Virus record (IMG/VR): IMGVR_UViG_3300045118_000160
Location: 1-20,778 of that record
Reading direction: 5' to 3' (one strand)
DNA: 20,778 bases
DNA from: a virus
Shown: piece after piece, positions 12,721-18,621 of the stretch
Layout of the letters: each line of letters starts with the position of its first letter
How positions within the stretch are numbered: the stretch's first letter is position 1
Made by a program: the position numbers and the translations under genes
Notes under the pieces: generated by a model
Seen by the model: only the letters and a program-made list of their open reading frames with translations
Database searches by the model: none
What the model was told of the DNA's origin: nothing

Positions 12721-13442
12721 GTGACCACGGCGATCTGGTCCGCGTCGAGATGACCTTCGCGGACGGGTACAAGCAGGAACTTGTCGGGGCTGAAGCGCAG
12801 GCGTGGCTCGAAGACTGCAACGGGGCCGTCGAAATGGGCCGCATCCACGGTCGGGGGATGTTCCATCACGAGTGGCGCGAGGTTCCGGCCTCCGTCCCGC
12901 CCGCGACGCAGTACCCGCGATGCCCGCACTTCGGAGGAGGGTGTTGGGGGCCGTATTGGCCCTGTACGCGCCCAGCGGCGACGGCCTGCCAATGGCAGAT
13001 CCCCGAGTGCTGCCCGTCCACGTTCGGGGAGGCGCTACCGAACTGCCCCCGTCCCGCCCGTGCCGCAGTACCCGAGTGCCCGCAACCACACAAAAGGAGA
13101 TTTCTGATGGAACCGCGTTACCTGAACAACTGGAATCGCGAGCAAATGATCGCCGACTTCGATATCGCAGGGGCCGACCTGGACGGCTGCGAAATCTTGC
13201 TGGCGTCATACACCATTGAAGGCTACGAGGGTGAAGCATTCGTCTTATTCCGCAAGGGCGGCGAACTGTACCAAGTCAGCGGCTCGCACTGTTCCTACAT
13301 GGGTCTTGAGGGTCAGTGGTCGCCGGAACGCACCGTCGTCGCGGCGCTTCGTGGGTACCTGGACAAAGGTGGTTACGGCGTCCGCTATTACGCCAACGAA
13401 CTGCGCGCAGTTCTGGACGCGCTCGACGCGGAGGCAGTATGA
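12717..13442 (+). CDS. Hypothetical protein, probably two units joined in frame
   Basis: The 241-residue product starts at ATG 12717 behind GGAGG. Residues 1-60 form a small domain (VRVEMTFADGYKQELVG...HHEWREVPA). Residues 60-130 are Pro/Cys-rich with no clear fold (CPHFGGGCWGPYWPC, then more CP pairs). From M131 (ATG 13107) begins a compact unit that resembles a widespread phage hypothetical family: DGCEILLASYTIEGYEGEAFVLFRKGGELYQVSG is followed by SHCSYMGLEGQW and RTVVAALRGYL. The function of that family is unknown. The TGA overlaps the rtcB start. Either one long protein or two products are possible. Confidence 0.65.
   Translation: MSDHGDLVRVEMTFADGYKQELVGAEAQAWLEDCNGAVEMGRIHGRGMFHHEWREVPASVPPATQYPRCPHFGGGCWGPYWPCTRPAATACQWQIPECCPSTFGEALPNCPRPARAAVPECPQPHKRRFLMEPRYLNNWNREQMIADFDIAGADLDGCEILLASYTIEGYEGEAFVLFRKGGELYQVSGSHCSYMGLEGQWSPERTVVAALRGYLDKGGYGVRYYANELRAVLDALDAEAV
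13092..13109 (+). promoter_or_regulatory. Strong internal ribosome site and start for the C-terminal unit
   Basis: AAAAGGAGATTTCTG stands directly before ATG 13107, a better ribosome site than that of the full-length start. The product from here would be 111 residues, which fits the usual size of the recognisable phage family by itself. This suggests independent translation of the second half, whether or not the long form is also made. Confidence 0.6.
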
Positions 13443-14575
13443 CCCCCAAGACGTTCACTGGTTCGCAGGCTTCCTGCAAGGTGTTCGCGACCGACCTGGA
13501 ACCGACTGCGGAGACGCAGATCGCGACGTTCCTGGACTGCCCCGCCTTCGCGGGGTGCCAGATCCGCATTATGCCCGACGTCCATGCCGGCGCCGGAGCC
13601 GTGATCGGGTTCACGTCGCCAGTCGGGCCGGGCGTCTGCCCGAACGTGATCGGAGTGGACATCGGGTGCGGGGTGCTGGCGAACCGTGTCGGGATTGGCG
13701 ACGTGGTTTTCGCCGCTCTGGACGCCTACATCCGTAGGTACGTCCCGTCGGGGTTTGCGATCCATCAGCACCCACACACACTGACCGCCGAACTCGAACC
13801 CCTGCTTGAGGCCACGGGCGAGATCGCAACCCGCATTGGCGCGGACCCCGACAAGGTACGCCGGTCGCTCGGTACGCTCGGGGGCGGGAACCACTTCATC
13901 GAAGTCGGGCGCGCGGACTCGGACGGTGCCTTGTGGTTCGCCATCCATTCGGGGTCGCGCAACTTCGGTCTCCGTGTCGCAAAATGGCATCAGGACATCG
14001 CGAAGCGCGAGCGTCCCGAGTATGGACAGCTTGCGTACCTGACCGGCGACGCGGCAGACGCATACCTGCGCGACATGCGGATTGCGCAGAAGTTCGCGGA
14101 GGCCAACCGCACCATCATGGCGGCCACCCTTGCGGGATTCGACGGCTGGCCGCACGGCGCTAGCGACCCCCACGTGCAGGTGGAGTCGGTCCACAACTTC
14201 ATCGGCGACGACGGCATCATCCGCAAAGGCGCAATCCAGGCGCTCCCCGGACAGTGGGTCGTGATTCCCTGGAACATGCGAGACGGGATGATTCTCGGAA
14301 CCGGCTTCGGGAACGCCGACTGGAACTATTCGGCCCCGCATGGCGCCGGGCGCGTCATGGGCCGCAAGGAGGCGAAGCGGTCCCTGAGTGTGGCCGACTT
14401 CAAGACCACGATGCGCGACGCTGGCGTGTGGTCATCCTGCATCGGAGCCGACACGCTGGACGAGGCCCCGGTCGCGTACAAGCCTCGCGAGACGGTCGAG
14501 GCATGGTTGACGGAGACGGTCAGGATCGAGGATCGGATTCGACCCGTCTACAACTTCAAGGCGACGGGTGATTGA
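13439..14575 (+). CDS. rtcB: RtcB-type RNA ligase
   Basis: The 378-residue product carries the full RtcB signature. MPDVHAGAGAVIGFT (45-59) and IGVDIGCG (71-78, D74 and C77) start the metal site; GTLGGGNHF (145-153, H152), HSGSRNFG (170-177, H170) and SVHNF (250-254, H252) complete it. APHGAGRVMGR (299-309) holds H301, the residue that takes GMP. The family joins 2',3'-cyclic phosphate or 3'-phosphate RNA ends to 5'-OH ends using GTP and Mn, in tRNA splicing or RNA repair. All key residues are present, so activity is likely. In a phage the natural substrate would be tRNA or rRNA cut by host anticodon or toxin nucleases. The start overlaps the previous stop (ATGA). Confidence 0.95.
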   Translation: MTPKTFTGSQASCKVFATDLEPTAETQIATFLDCPAFAGCQIRIMPDVHAGAGAVIGFTSPVGPGVCPNVIGVDIGCGVLANRVGIGDVVFAALDAYIRRYVPSGFAIHQHPHTLTAELEPLLEATGEIATRIGADPDKVRRSLGTLGGGNHFIEVGRADSDGALWFAIHSGSRNFGLRVAKWHQDIAKRERPEYGQLAYLTGDAADAYLRDMRIAQKFAEANRTIMAATLAGFDGWPHGASDPHVQVESVHNFIGDDGIIRKGAIQALPGQWVVIPWNMRDGMILGTGFGNADWNYSAPHGAGRVMGRKEAKRSLSVADFKTTMRDAGVWSSCIGADTLDEAPVAYKPRETVEAWLTETVRIEDRIRPVYNFKATGD

Positions 14576-14576
14576 C

Positions 14577-14714
14577 GTGAGTCTCCAACCCCGACCCCGA
14601 CCCCCCTGCCACCGCTCCGGCACGGGCGCGACGTGCAGGGTCGGAGCACCCCCCGACTGCGAACGCGCGGCGGACGAGTGCGGCAGGCTCGTGAAGGTGG
14701 GGGAGAAGACATGA
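14577..14714 (+). CDS. Very small Cys-containing protein
   Basis: GTG 14577 opens one base after the rtcB stop and the 45-codon frame ends with a TGA that overlaps the next ATG. It fills the otherwise empty interval between the two genes, and it has four cysteines (PPCHRSG, ATCRVG, PDCERAADEC) that could bind one zinc. The ribosome site is weak (GGGTGATTGAC), though coupling to rtcB could compensate. No family is recognised. Confidence 0.5.
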   Translation: MSLQPRPRPPCHRSGTGATCRVGAPPDCERAADECGRLVKVGEKT

Positions 14715-15319
14715 CCGAGCGACCGATCCTGTTCTCCGGCCCGATGGTCCGCGCGATCCTCGACGGCCGCAAGACCATGACGCGGAGGGTGGTCCGTCTG
14801 GCCGTCGAGTTCGCTGACTCTCACTGCACCTTTCCGTGGTTCACCAAGGTCGCGGCGCGTTTCCTGCGGTCATTCACGAATCGGACGGTCGAGAGAGTTG
14901 TAGACTGTCCCTACGGTTCCCCCGGCGACATCCTTTGGGTCCGCGAACGGGTCTGGACGCGACCCCCGCGAACGCCCCGCTCGATGCGCGAGGGTGCCGA
15001 CACTTGGCCGCCCTACGAGTACGACGCGGACCAGCACGACGCCGACCGCGAGCAACTCCGCGAGTGGGGGTGGAAGCCGCGCCCGTCGATCCATATGCCT
15101 CGCGAGGCGTGCCGACTCCGGTTGGAGGTCGCCGATGTCCGGGTCGAGCGGTTGCAGGCGATCACGGACGAGGACGCCATCGCGGAGGGGATCGAGGTCA
15201 CGCCGACCATGACGCCCCGCGCTTCATTCGCCGCCCTCTGGGACGCCATCAACGGTAAGCGCGCGCCGTGGACCGACAACCCCTGGGTCTGGGTCGTGAC
15301 GTTTCGGAGAGTGCCATGA
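14711..15319 (+). CDS. ASCH/YqfB-like phage protein
   Basis: The 202-residue product has the layout of a widespread phage family related to ASCH (PUA-like) domains. It opens with ILFSGPMVRAILDGRKTMTRRVV (about 6-28), then CPYGSPGDILWVRERVW (about 65-81), SIHMPREACRLRLEV, VERLQAITDEDAIAEGI, and ALWDAINGKR with WVWVVTFRRV at the end. ASCH domains have an RNA- or nucleoside-binding pocket; the precise job in phages is not known. A GGGGGAG ribosome site lies before ATG 14711. Its place next to rtcB would fit RNA metabolism, but that is inference. Confidence 0.8.
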   Translation: MTERPILFSGPMVRAILDGRKTMTRRVVRLAVEFADSHCTFPWFTKVAARFLRSFTNRTVERVVDCPYGSPGDILWVRERVWTRPPRTPRSMREGADTWPPYEYDADQHDADREQLREWGWKPRPSIHMPREACRLRLEVADVRVERLQAITDEDAIAEGIEVTPTMTPRASFAALWDAINGKRAPWTDNPWVWVVTFRRVP

Positions 15320-15501
15320 CCGCCGCCGAAAGACACCGCGAGTTAGATGATCGGCTGATGCAGGGCCGGCGCGATGGCACCCTGACCGAAATCGAAGACG
15401 AGAAGTTATGCGAAGAAATGGATGACTGCTGGTGGAAGATGACCGAGGAGGAGCGTCGGGCCGAGACTCGGCGCGTAGCACGAGAAACGAGGCAGCCATG
15501 A
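15316..15501 (+). CDS. Small charged helical protein
   Basis: The 61-residue product starts and ends in ATGA overlaps. It is strongly charged and helical, with ERHRELDDRLMQGRRDG, then EDEKLCEEMDDCWWKMTEEERR. The second half resembles the short MTEEERR-type tails of phage hypothetical proteins but has no motif that sets a function. Confidence 0.7.
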   Translation: MTAAERHRELDDRLMQGRRDGTLTEIEDEKLCEEMDDCWWKMTEEERRAETRRVARETRQP

Positions 15502-15734
15502 CCCCCTCCACGCGCCGCGCACTTGTCCGGCTCGCTATCAGGGCGGCTGTTTCGCCTACACCTAACTGGTCGCCCGTTTCGTCGTTCGATGTTGATGCGG
15601 TCACTGACTTGACGACGCGGGGGTTGGCGACGATCGAGCGAGTCGGGCTTTGGGATGGCGTTGAGTGCCTGCGCCTCACCCCCGCCGCCGTGGACTCGGT
15701 GCTGGATGCGATCGGGGAGTTGCTGAAGGAGTGA
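15498..15734 (+). CDS. Small hypothetical protein, winged-helix-like
   Basis: The 78-residue product begins MTPSTRRALVRLAIRAAVS and continues AVTDLTTRGLATIERVGLWDGVECLRLTPAAVDSVLDAIGELL. The helix pattern followed by two short strands and a final helix looks like a minimal winged helix of the kind seen in small phage regulators. No direct family match is recognised. It overlaps the genes on both sides and precedes a methylase. Confidence 0.68.
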   Translation: MTPSTRRALVRLAIRAAVSPTPNWSPVSSFDVDAVTDLTTRGLATIERVGLWDGVECLRLTPAAVDSVLDAIGELLKE

Positions 15735-15736
15735 CC

Positions 15737-16411
15737 GTGGACGACTGGCGGGCGGTGCTGGATGGCAGCAGGTCGTGGGCGGTCGAGTGCGGGGACTGTC
15801 TCGAAGTGCTGCCGTTGCTCCCAGATGACTCCGTGCAGCTCGTCTACGCCGACGCTCCGTACAACGCGGGGATGGACTACGGGGAGGGTTTCGATGATTC
15901 CCGCCCGTGGCCAGAGTGGGTCGAGTGGATGGATCGCGTCGTGACCGAGTGCGAGCGCGTGTCGTCGGGACTCGTGCTTTTGTCGCTTTCGGTAACGGCG
16001 ATGCTTCACATGGTCGCGCGACGGCGACCGCTCTGGGTTTGCGTGTGGAACAAGCCGATGTCTTTCTCGCATCGCGCCGGCGGGTCGCCTTGGCTTCCGC
16101 ACTGGGAACCGACCCTAGTCTACGGGCGGCGGCATGGCGATGGCGGCAGAGTGCCCCCGTGGGCGCTATCGGATGTGTGGTCGTTCAACACGGCCACCCG
16201 AAACGGCCATCCGTGTCCGAAGCCGATCCCGCTCCTGCGGCACTTGGCGCGACATATTCCGTTCGATGTCGTACTCGATCCGTTTGGTGGGTCAGGAACA
16301 ACGGCGATAGCAGCTCTGGCCGAGGGCAAGCGGGCGATACTGATAGAGCGGTCGGCCGACTACTGCGAGATCGCAAGGGCGAGGATCGAACCGAAGGGGA
16401 CGATGCTGTGA
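15737..16411 (+). CDS. DNA N6-adenine or N4-cytosine methyltransferase (beta-type motif order)
   Basis: The 224-residue product has the catalytic motif before the SAM motif. Motif IV is DAPY at 39-42, followed by NAGMDYG; the HPCPKP segment is at 158-163; motif I is LDPFGGSGTTAIAA at 180-193, followed by GKRAILIERSADYCEIARARI. The second residue of the usual DPPY is Ala, a change also seen in some active beta-class enzymes. GTG 15737 is chosen since AAGGAG lies 5 bases before it; GTG 15731 overlaps that site. This is a second methylase unrelated in type to the Dam-like one. It is the last gene of the plus-strand operon. Confidence 0.88.
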   Translation: MDDWRAVLDGSRSWAVECGDCLEVLPLLPDDSVQLVYADAPYNAGMDYGEGFDDSRPWPEWVEWMDRVVTECERVSSGLVLLSLSVTAMLHMVARRRPLWVCVWNKPMSFSHRAGGSPWLPHWEPTLVYGRRHGDGGRVPPWALSDVWSFNTATRNGHPCPKPIPLLRHLARHIPFDVVLDPFGGSGTTAIAALAEGKRAILIERSADYCEIARARIEPKGTML

Positions 16412-16981
16412 CTACCGCGGAACCGGCACCAACTCGCACGCATCACTCGGAGGCATCTCCGGGCACCGAGACTTGAGCGCAGGATCGCCCCTCTCCAACT
16501 TCGGCCCGTTCGCGCAGTACAGCGTCGCGTACCACCGGAGCGTGTCGAAACCCCCGCTCAAGTCCCGGTCCCCGATCTCGGCCACGACGCAACCCTGCCC
16601 GCGGATCTTGCTGCCGTCCGGCTTGCGGAAACCGACCTCGCCGGAACCCTGCACGCTCGCGTAGGCACCGCCGCAGCCGACCGGGGACAGGATTGCGCCG
16701 AGGACGGCGAGCGCACCCGACCCGACCCGGGACAGGACCGAAACAGGTGCCGCCTGCGCGTCCGGCTGCCCCGCTGGCAGGCTTTCGGGGGTCGGGGTGC
16801 CCTCCGGTAGCGGCTCGACCACCTCGGGGCTTGCAGGGGCGGAAACCGCGTCGGGGGCCTGCGGCGCAACCGACCCCGTGCACGACAGCGACCAACCCGG
16901 CCCGCTGTACGAGAACGCGAACGCACCGGCCAACCCGAGTGCGCCCACCACCGCGAGGATCGTCCAGATCGTCTTGTTCAT
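16412..16981 (-). CDS. Membrane-anchored Cys-containing protein of unknown function
   Basis: The 189-residue product has a single N-terminal hydrophobic span (TIWTILAVVGALGLAGAFAFSY, about 4-25) with one Lys in front, so a type-II anchor or signal peptide. It continues with a Pro/Ala-rich linker (about 42-85) and a C-terminal domain with six cysteines (GCGGAY, GQGCVVAEIGD, LYCANG, SRCPEM, DACELV) likely oxidised outside the cytoplasm. An AAGGAG site precedes ATG 16981. It closes the late operon after other small membrane proteins, so a spanin-like or other lysis accessory role can be considered; no lipobox is present at the anchor. Confidence 0.72.
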   Translation of the reverse strand: MNKTIWTILAVVGALGLAGAFAFSYSGPGWSLSCTGSVAPQAPDAVSAPASPEVVEPLPEGTPTPESLPAGQPDAQAAPVSVLSRVGSGALAVLGAILSPVGCGGAYASVQGSGEVGFRKPDGSKIRGQGCVVAEIGDRDLSGGFDTLRWYATLYCANGPKLERGDPALKSRCPEMPPSDACELVPVPR

Positions 16982-17000
16982 CTTGTCTCCTTCCCCCGGC

Positions 17001-17108
17001 CTAGCCGGTCGCAACGCGGTACACGTCCCGCGCGCCCTCGTAGGTCTTGACCACCGCAAGCAGTCCGAGCGCCAGGACGCACAGCACGGCGTACCCGAGC
17101 CGCTTCAT
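17001..17108 (-). CDS. Tiny membrane protein, 35 residues
   Basis: ATG 17108 overlaps the stop of the preceding gene (ATGA) and follows GGCGAGG by 5 bases; an in-frame ATG at 17126 is an alternative. The product is MKRLGYAVLCVLALGLLAVV followed by a short charged tail, so one transmembrane helix with a basic start. It is one of a run of small membrane genes. Holin or antiholin-like function is possible. Confidence 0.55.
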   Translation of the reverse strand: MKRLGYAVLCVLALGLLAVVKTYEGARDVYRVATG

Positions 17109-17257
17109 GCCGACCTCGCCGCGCATAGGCCCGTCAGCAGCGCCCCGCCGATCAACCAAGCGGCGGGCGTCAGGCAGAGGGCCAGCAGTCCGAGCGGCAC
17201 CGCCACGGGCAGGACCGCATCGAGAAGGCGCGCGAGTACGGTTGTCAGCAGGATCAC
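17105..17257 (-). CDS. Small hydrophobic protein, probable holin-module member
   Basis: The frame of 50 residues begins at GTG 17257, overlapping the stop of the previous gene and following GGGAGG by 5 bases. It has two hydrophobic spans (LLTTVLARLLDAVLPVAVPLGLL split by a Pro, then TPAAWLIGGALLTGLCA). Size, hydrophobicity and location fit a class II holin or a related membrane protein. The identity of the real holin among these genes cannot be settled by sequence alone. Confidence 0.6.
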   Translation of the reverse strand: MILLTTVLARLLDAVLPVAVPLGLLALCLTPAAWLIGGALLTGLCAARSA

Positions 17258-17490
17258 AGGTGCCTCCCGATCCACGTCCCGAGGATGGTTGCCCCGAGAC
17301 TCACGAGACCGACGATGGCCAGGTACGCGCCCGTCATCTTGTTCCTCCACGCCGCGATCTGCGTCACGTCATCCTCCACACCGTCGAGTCGTTCCACGAC
17401 GTCCTTGATCCGGCCGTGGAGGGAGCGGATCCTGTCGTCGCAAGCGTGTTGGCAGTCCGTGATCCGCTGGTTCACGCCCTCGATGTCCAC
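17254..17490 (-). CDS. XhlA-like holin/haemolysin candidate: coiled coil plus C-terminal membrane span
   Basis: The 78-residue product has a heptad-like helix (CDDRIRSLHGRIKDVVERLDGVEDDVTQIAAWRNK cut short by one basic residue set) followed by GAYLAIVGLVSLGATILG as a single span and a short basic end, GRHL. This is the layout of XhlA proteins, which act with holins to permeabilise the membrane. It starts at GTG 17490 behind AGGCGG. The 78-base gap upstream holds only a short GC palindrome (ACCCC-GGGCC-GGGGT, 17520-17534) without a T run. Confidence 0.7.
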   Translation of the reverse strand: MDIEGVNQRITDCQHACDDRIRSLHGRIKDVVERLDGVEDDVTQIAAWRNKMTGAYLAIVGLVSLGATILGTWIGRHL

Positions 17491-17568
17491 TGTCGAAACC
17501 GCCTGTCACGACCGCCCTCACCCCGGGCCGGGGTCCTCCCACCGAACCGCCCCGACGCCAATCGGGGG

Positions 17569-18009
17569 CTAGACCTCGAACGGATCGACGTACCCGAGCA
17601 GGTCCCCGCGCGTGCCGGAACCGCCGATCTGCCTCATTCGAATGTAGGCGTTCTGCTTGATCGCCGCGGCCAGGTCCACGGTCGTGCTCCCGCCGCCACC
17701 CGCCTCGATGATGTAGACCGCCTCGCCGTAGACGCGGGTCACCCAGGCCACGTGCGTCGCGCGCTCCTTCGACCCGAACAGGGCGAGACACCCGCACCTC
17801 GGGACCGTGACGCGCAGGTACTTCCGCCACAGCCCGTCCGCGGTCGTGTCGCTGCCGTGCGGGAACAGACCGACGCCCTGCAAGACCTCGATGCACAGCC
17901 CGGAGCAGTCGAAGCCCGCGATCGGGTCGTCGCCGCCCCACAGGTACGGCAGGCCCAGGAACGAACGGGCGTACTCGTCGGCGATCAGGGCCAAGGAGTC
18001 ACGGCGCAT
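17569..18009 (-). CDS. NlpC/P60-family cysteine peptidase
   Basis: The 146-residue product is a compact NlpC/P60 domain. PYLWGGDDPIAGFDCSGL (about 21-38) contains the catalytic Cys35, ATHVAWV (about 84-90) the catalytic His, and a polar third residue should follow in the YIIEAGGGG strand. The family cleaves D-Glu/L-diamino-acid bonds in peptidoglycan peptides. In phages of this kind such genes are placed either as the tail-tip peptidase that lets DNA through the wall or as the endolysin. It has no signal peptide. Three bases separate its start from the gp10-like gene and the XhlA-like candidate follows, so both roles remain open. Confidence 0.85.
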   Translation of the reverse strand: MRRDSLALIADEYARSFLGLPYLWGGDDPIAGFDCSGLCIEVLQGVGLFPHGSDTTADGLWRKYLRVTVPRCGCLALFGSKERATHVAWVTRVYGEAVYIIEAGGGGSTTVDLAAAIKQNAYIRMRQIGGSGTRGDLLGYVDPFEV

Positions 18010-18012
18010 GGT

Positions 18013-18618
18013 CTACCTCGCTGTTCGCAACGCCCGCCCGATCGCGTTGGTCGCGTTCGTCGGCCAACGTGTGCGGACGACCGTTTCCACTTCCGCGAGC
18101 AGGGGCCATCGCGGCTTGACCTCCACCGAGGGTCGCAGCCAGTAGAGCAGTCGCAGGCGGGGCTTGCCGTCCACCTTGACGCGCTGCCACACCCCGGGCC
18201 GGCCAGCGACCGACCCCGCGAACACGGTCGGTCTGCGTAGTTGCGCCTTGGGCCACTTCGCAGGGCGGGTGGCGGACTTGATCGTTGTTCGAGGCCGGCC
18301 GCGACCGACCTGCGGGATCGCGACCGCCCCCGACTTCGCCGTCTTCTCGCCGCCGACCGCCTGCCGTTCCATGAAGGGATCGACCGACCCGACCGCAGCG
18401 GCGAGGGTCGTCTTGGTCGCAGGCGTGATGCGGATGCCCTTCGCGACCCAGGGCGAGCGGATGGTGAACGACTCGGCCAACTTGCCGCGGACGAACTTCT
18501 GCGCGTCGATGACCGTCTTCGTGAGCGCGGACGCGATGGCAAATGGTATCTGCTTCTCCCCCTGCACCCGTCGGAGGGCGGCTTCGATCTCGGTCGTGTC
18601 CACCTTCACGCGGAGCAT
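18013..18618 (-). CDS. Phage morphogenesis protein, gp10/minor-tail-like
   Basis: The product has 201 residues. The N-terminal half (VDTTEIEAALRRVQGEKQIPFAIASALTKT, then DAQKFVRGKLAESFTIRSPWVAKGIRITPATK) matches the pattern of phage tail-completion and virion-morphogenesis proteins. The C-terminal part is Arg/Pro/Trp-rich with a conserved-looking YWLRPSVEVKPRWPLL. It lies between the tail fibre and the peptidase, an unusual site for a head-tail joining protein, which normally sits upstream of the tail genes. A structural or tail-tip function is inferred by pattern and context. Confidence 0.65.
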   Translation of the reverse strand: MLRVKVDTTEIEAALRRVQGEKQIPFAIASALTKTVIDAQKFVRGKLAESFTIRSPWVAKGIRITPATKTTLAAAVGSVDPFMERQAVGGEKTAKSGAVAIPQVGRGRPRTTIKSATRPAKWPKAQLRRPTVFAGSVAGRPGVWQRVKVDGKPRLRLLYWLRPSVEVKPRWPLLAEVETVVRTRWPTNATNAIGRALRTAR

Positions 18619-18621
18619 GGG

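Noticed and set aside
12193-13239. Long minus-strand open frame opposite the 12.4-13.4 kb genes
   Set aside because: Arg/Ser/Pro-rich translation, no ribosome site, and all supported genes there are on the plus strand with ATGA coupling.
13388-14341. Minus-strand open frame of 317 codons opposite rtcB
   Set aside because: It mirrors a fully conserved enzyme gene; the frame is open only because of GC-biased third positions.
15224-16102. Minus-strand open frame of 292 codons opposite the small genes and the second methylase
   Set aside because: No start context and no family pattern; opposite strand is coding with clear motifs.
16996-17008. CCGGC-CTA-GCCGG hairpin at the end of the 35-residue membrane gene
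   Set aside because: Short stem with no T run and overlapping the stop codon in a closely spaced operon; not enough for a terminator.
17520-17534. GC palindrome as a terminator between the peptidase and the XhlA-like gene
   Set aside because: Stem of only five pairs outside the GGGCC centre and no T run on either strand; the operon appears to continue.
17047-18240. Long plus-strand open frame (397 codons) opposite the NlpC/P60, XhlA-like and gp10-like genes
   Set aside because: It is Arg/Pro/Asp-rich without domain pattern and is a by-product of high GC on the strand opposite well-supported genes.
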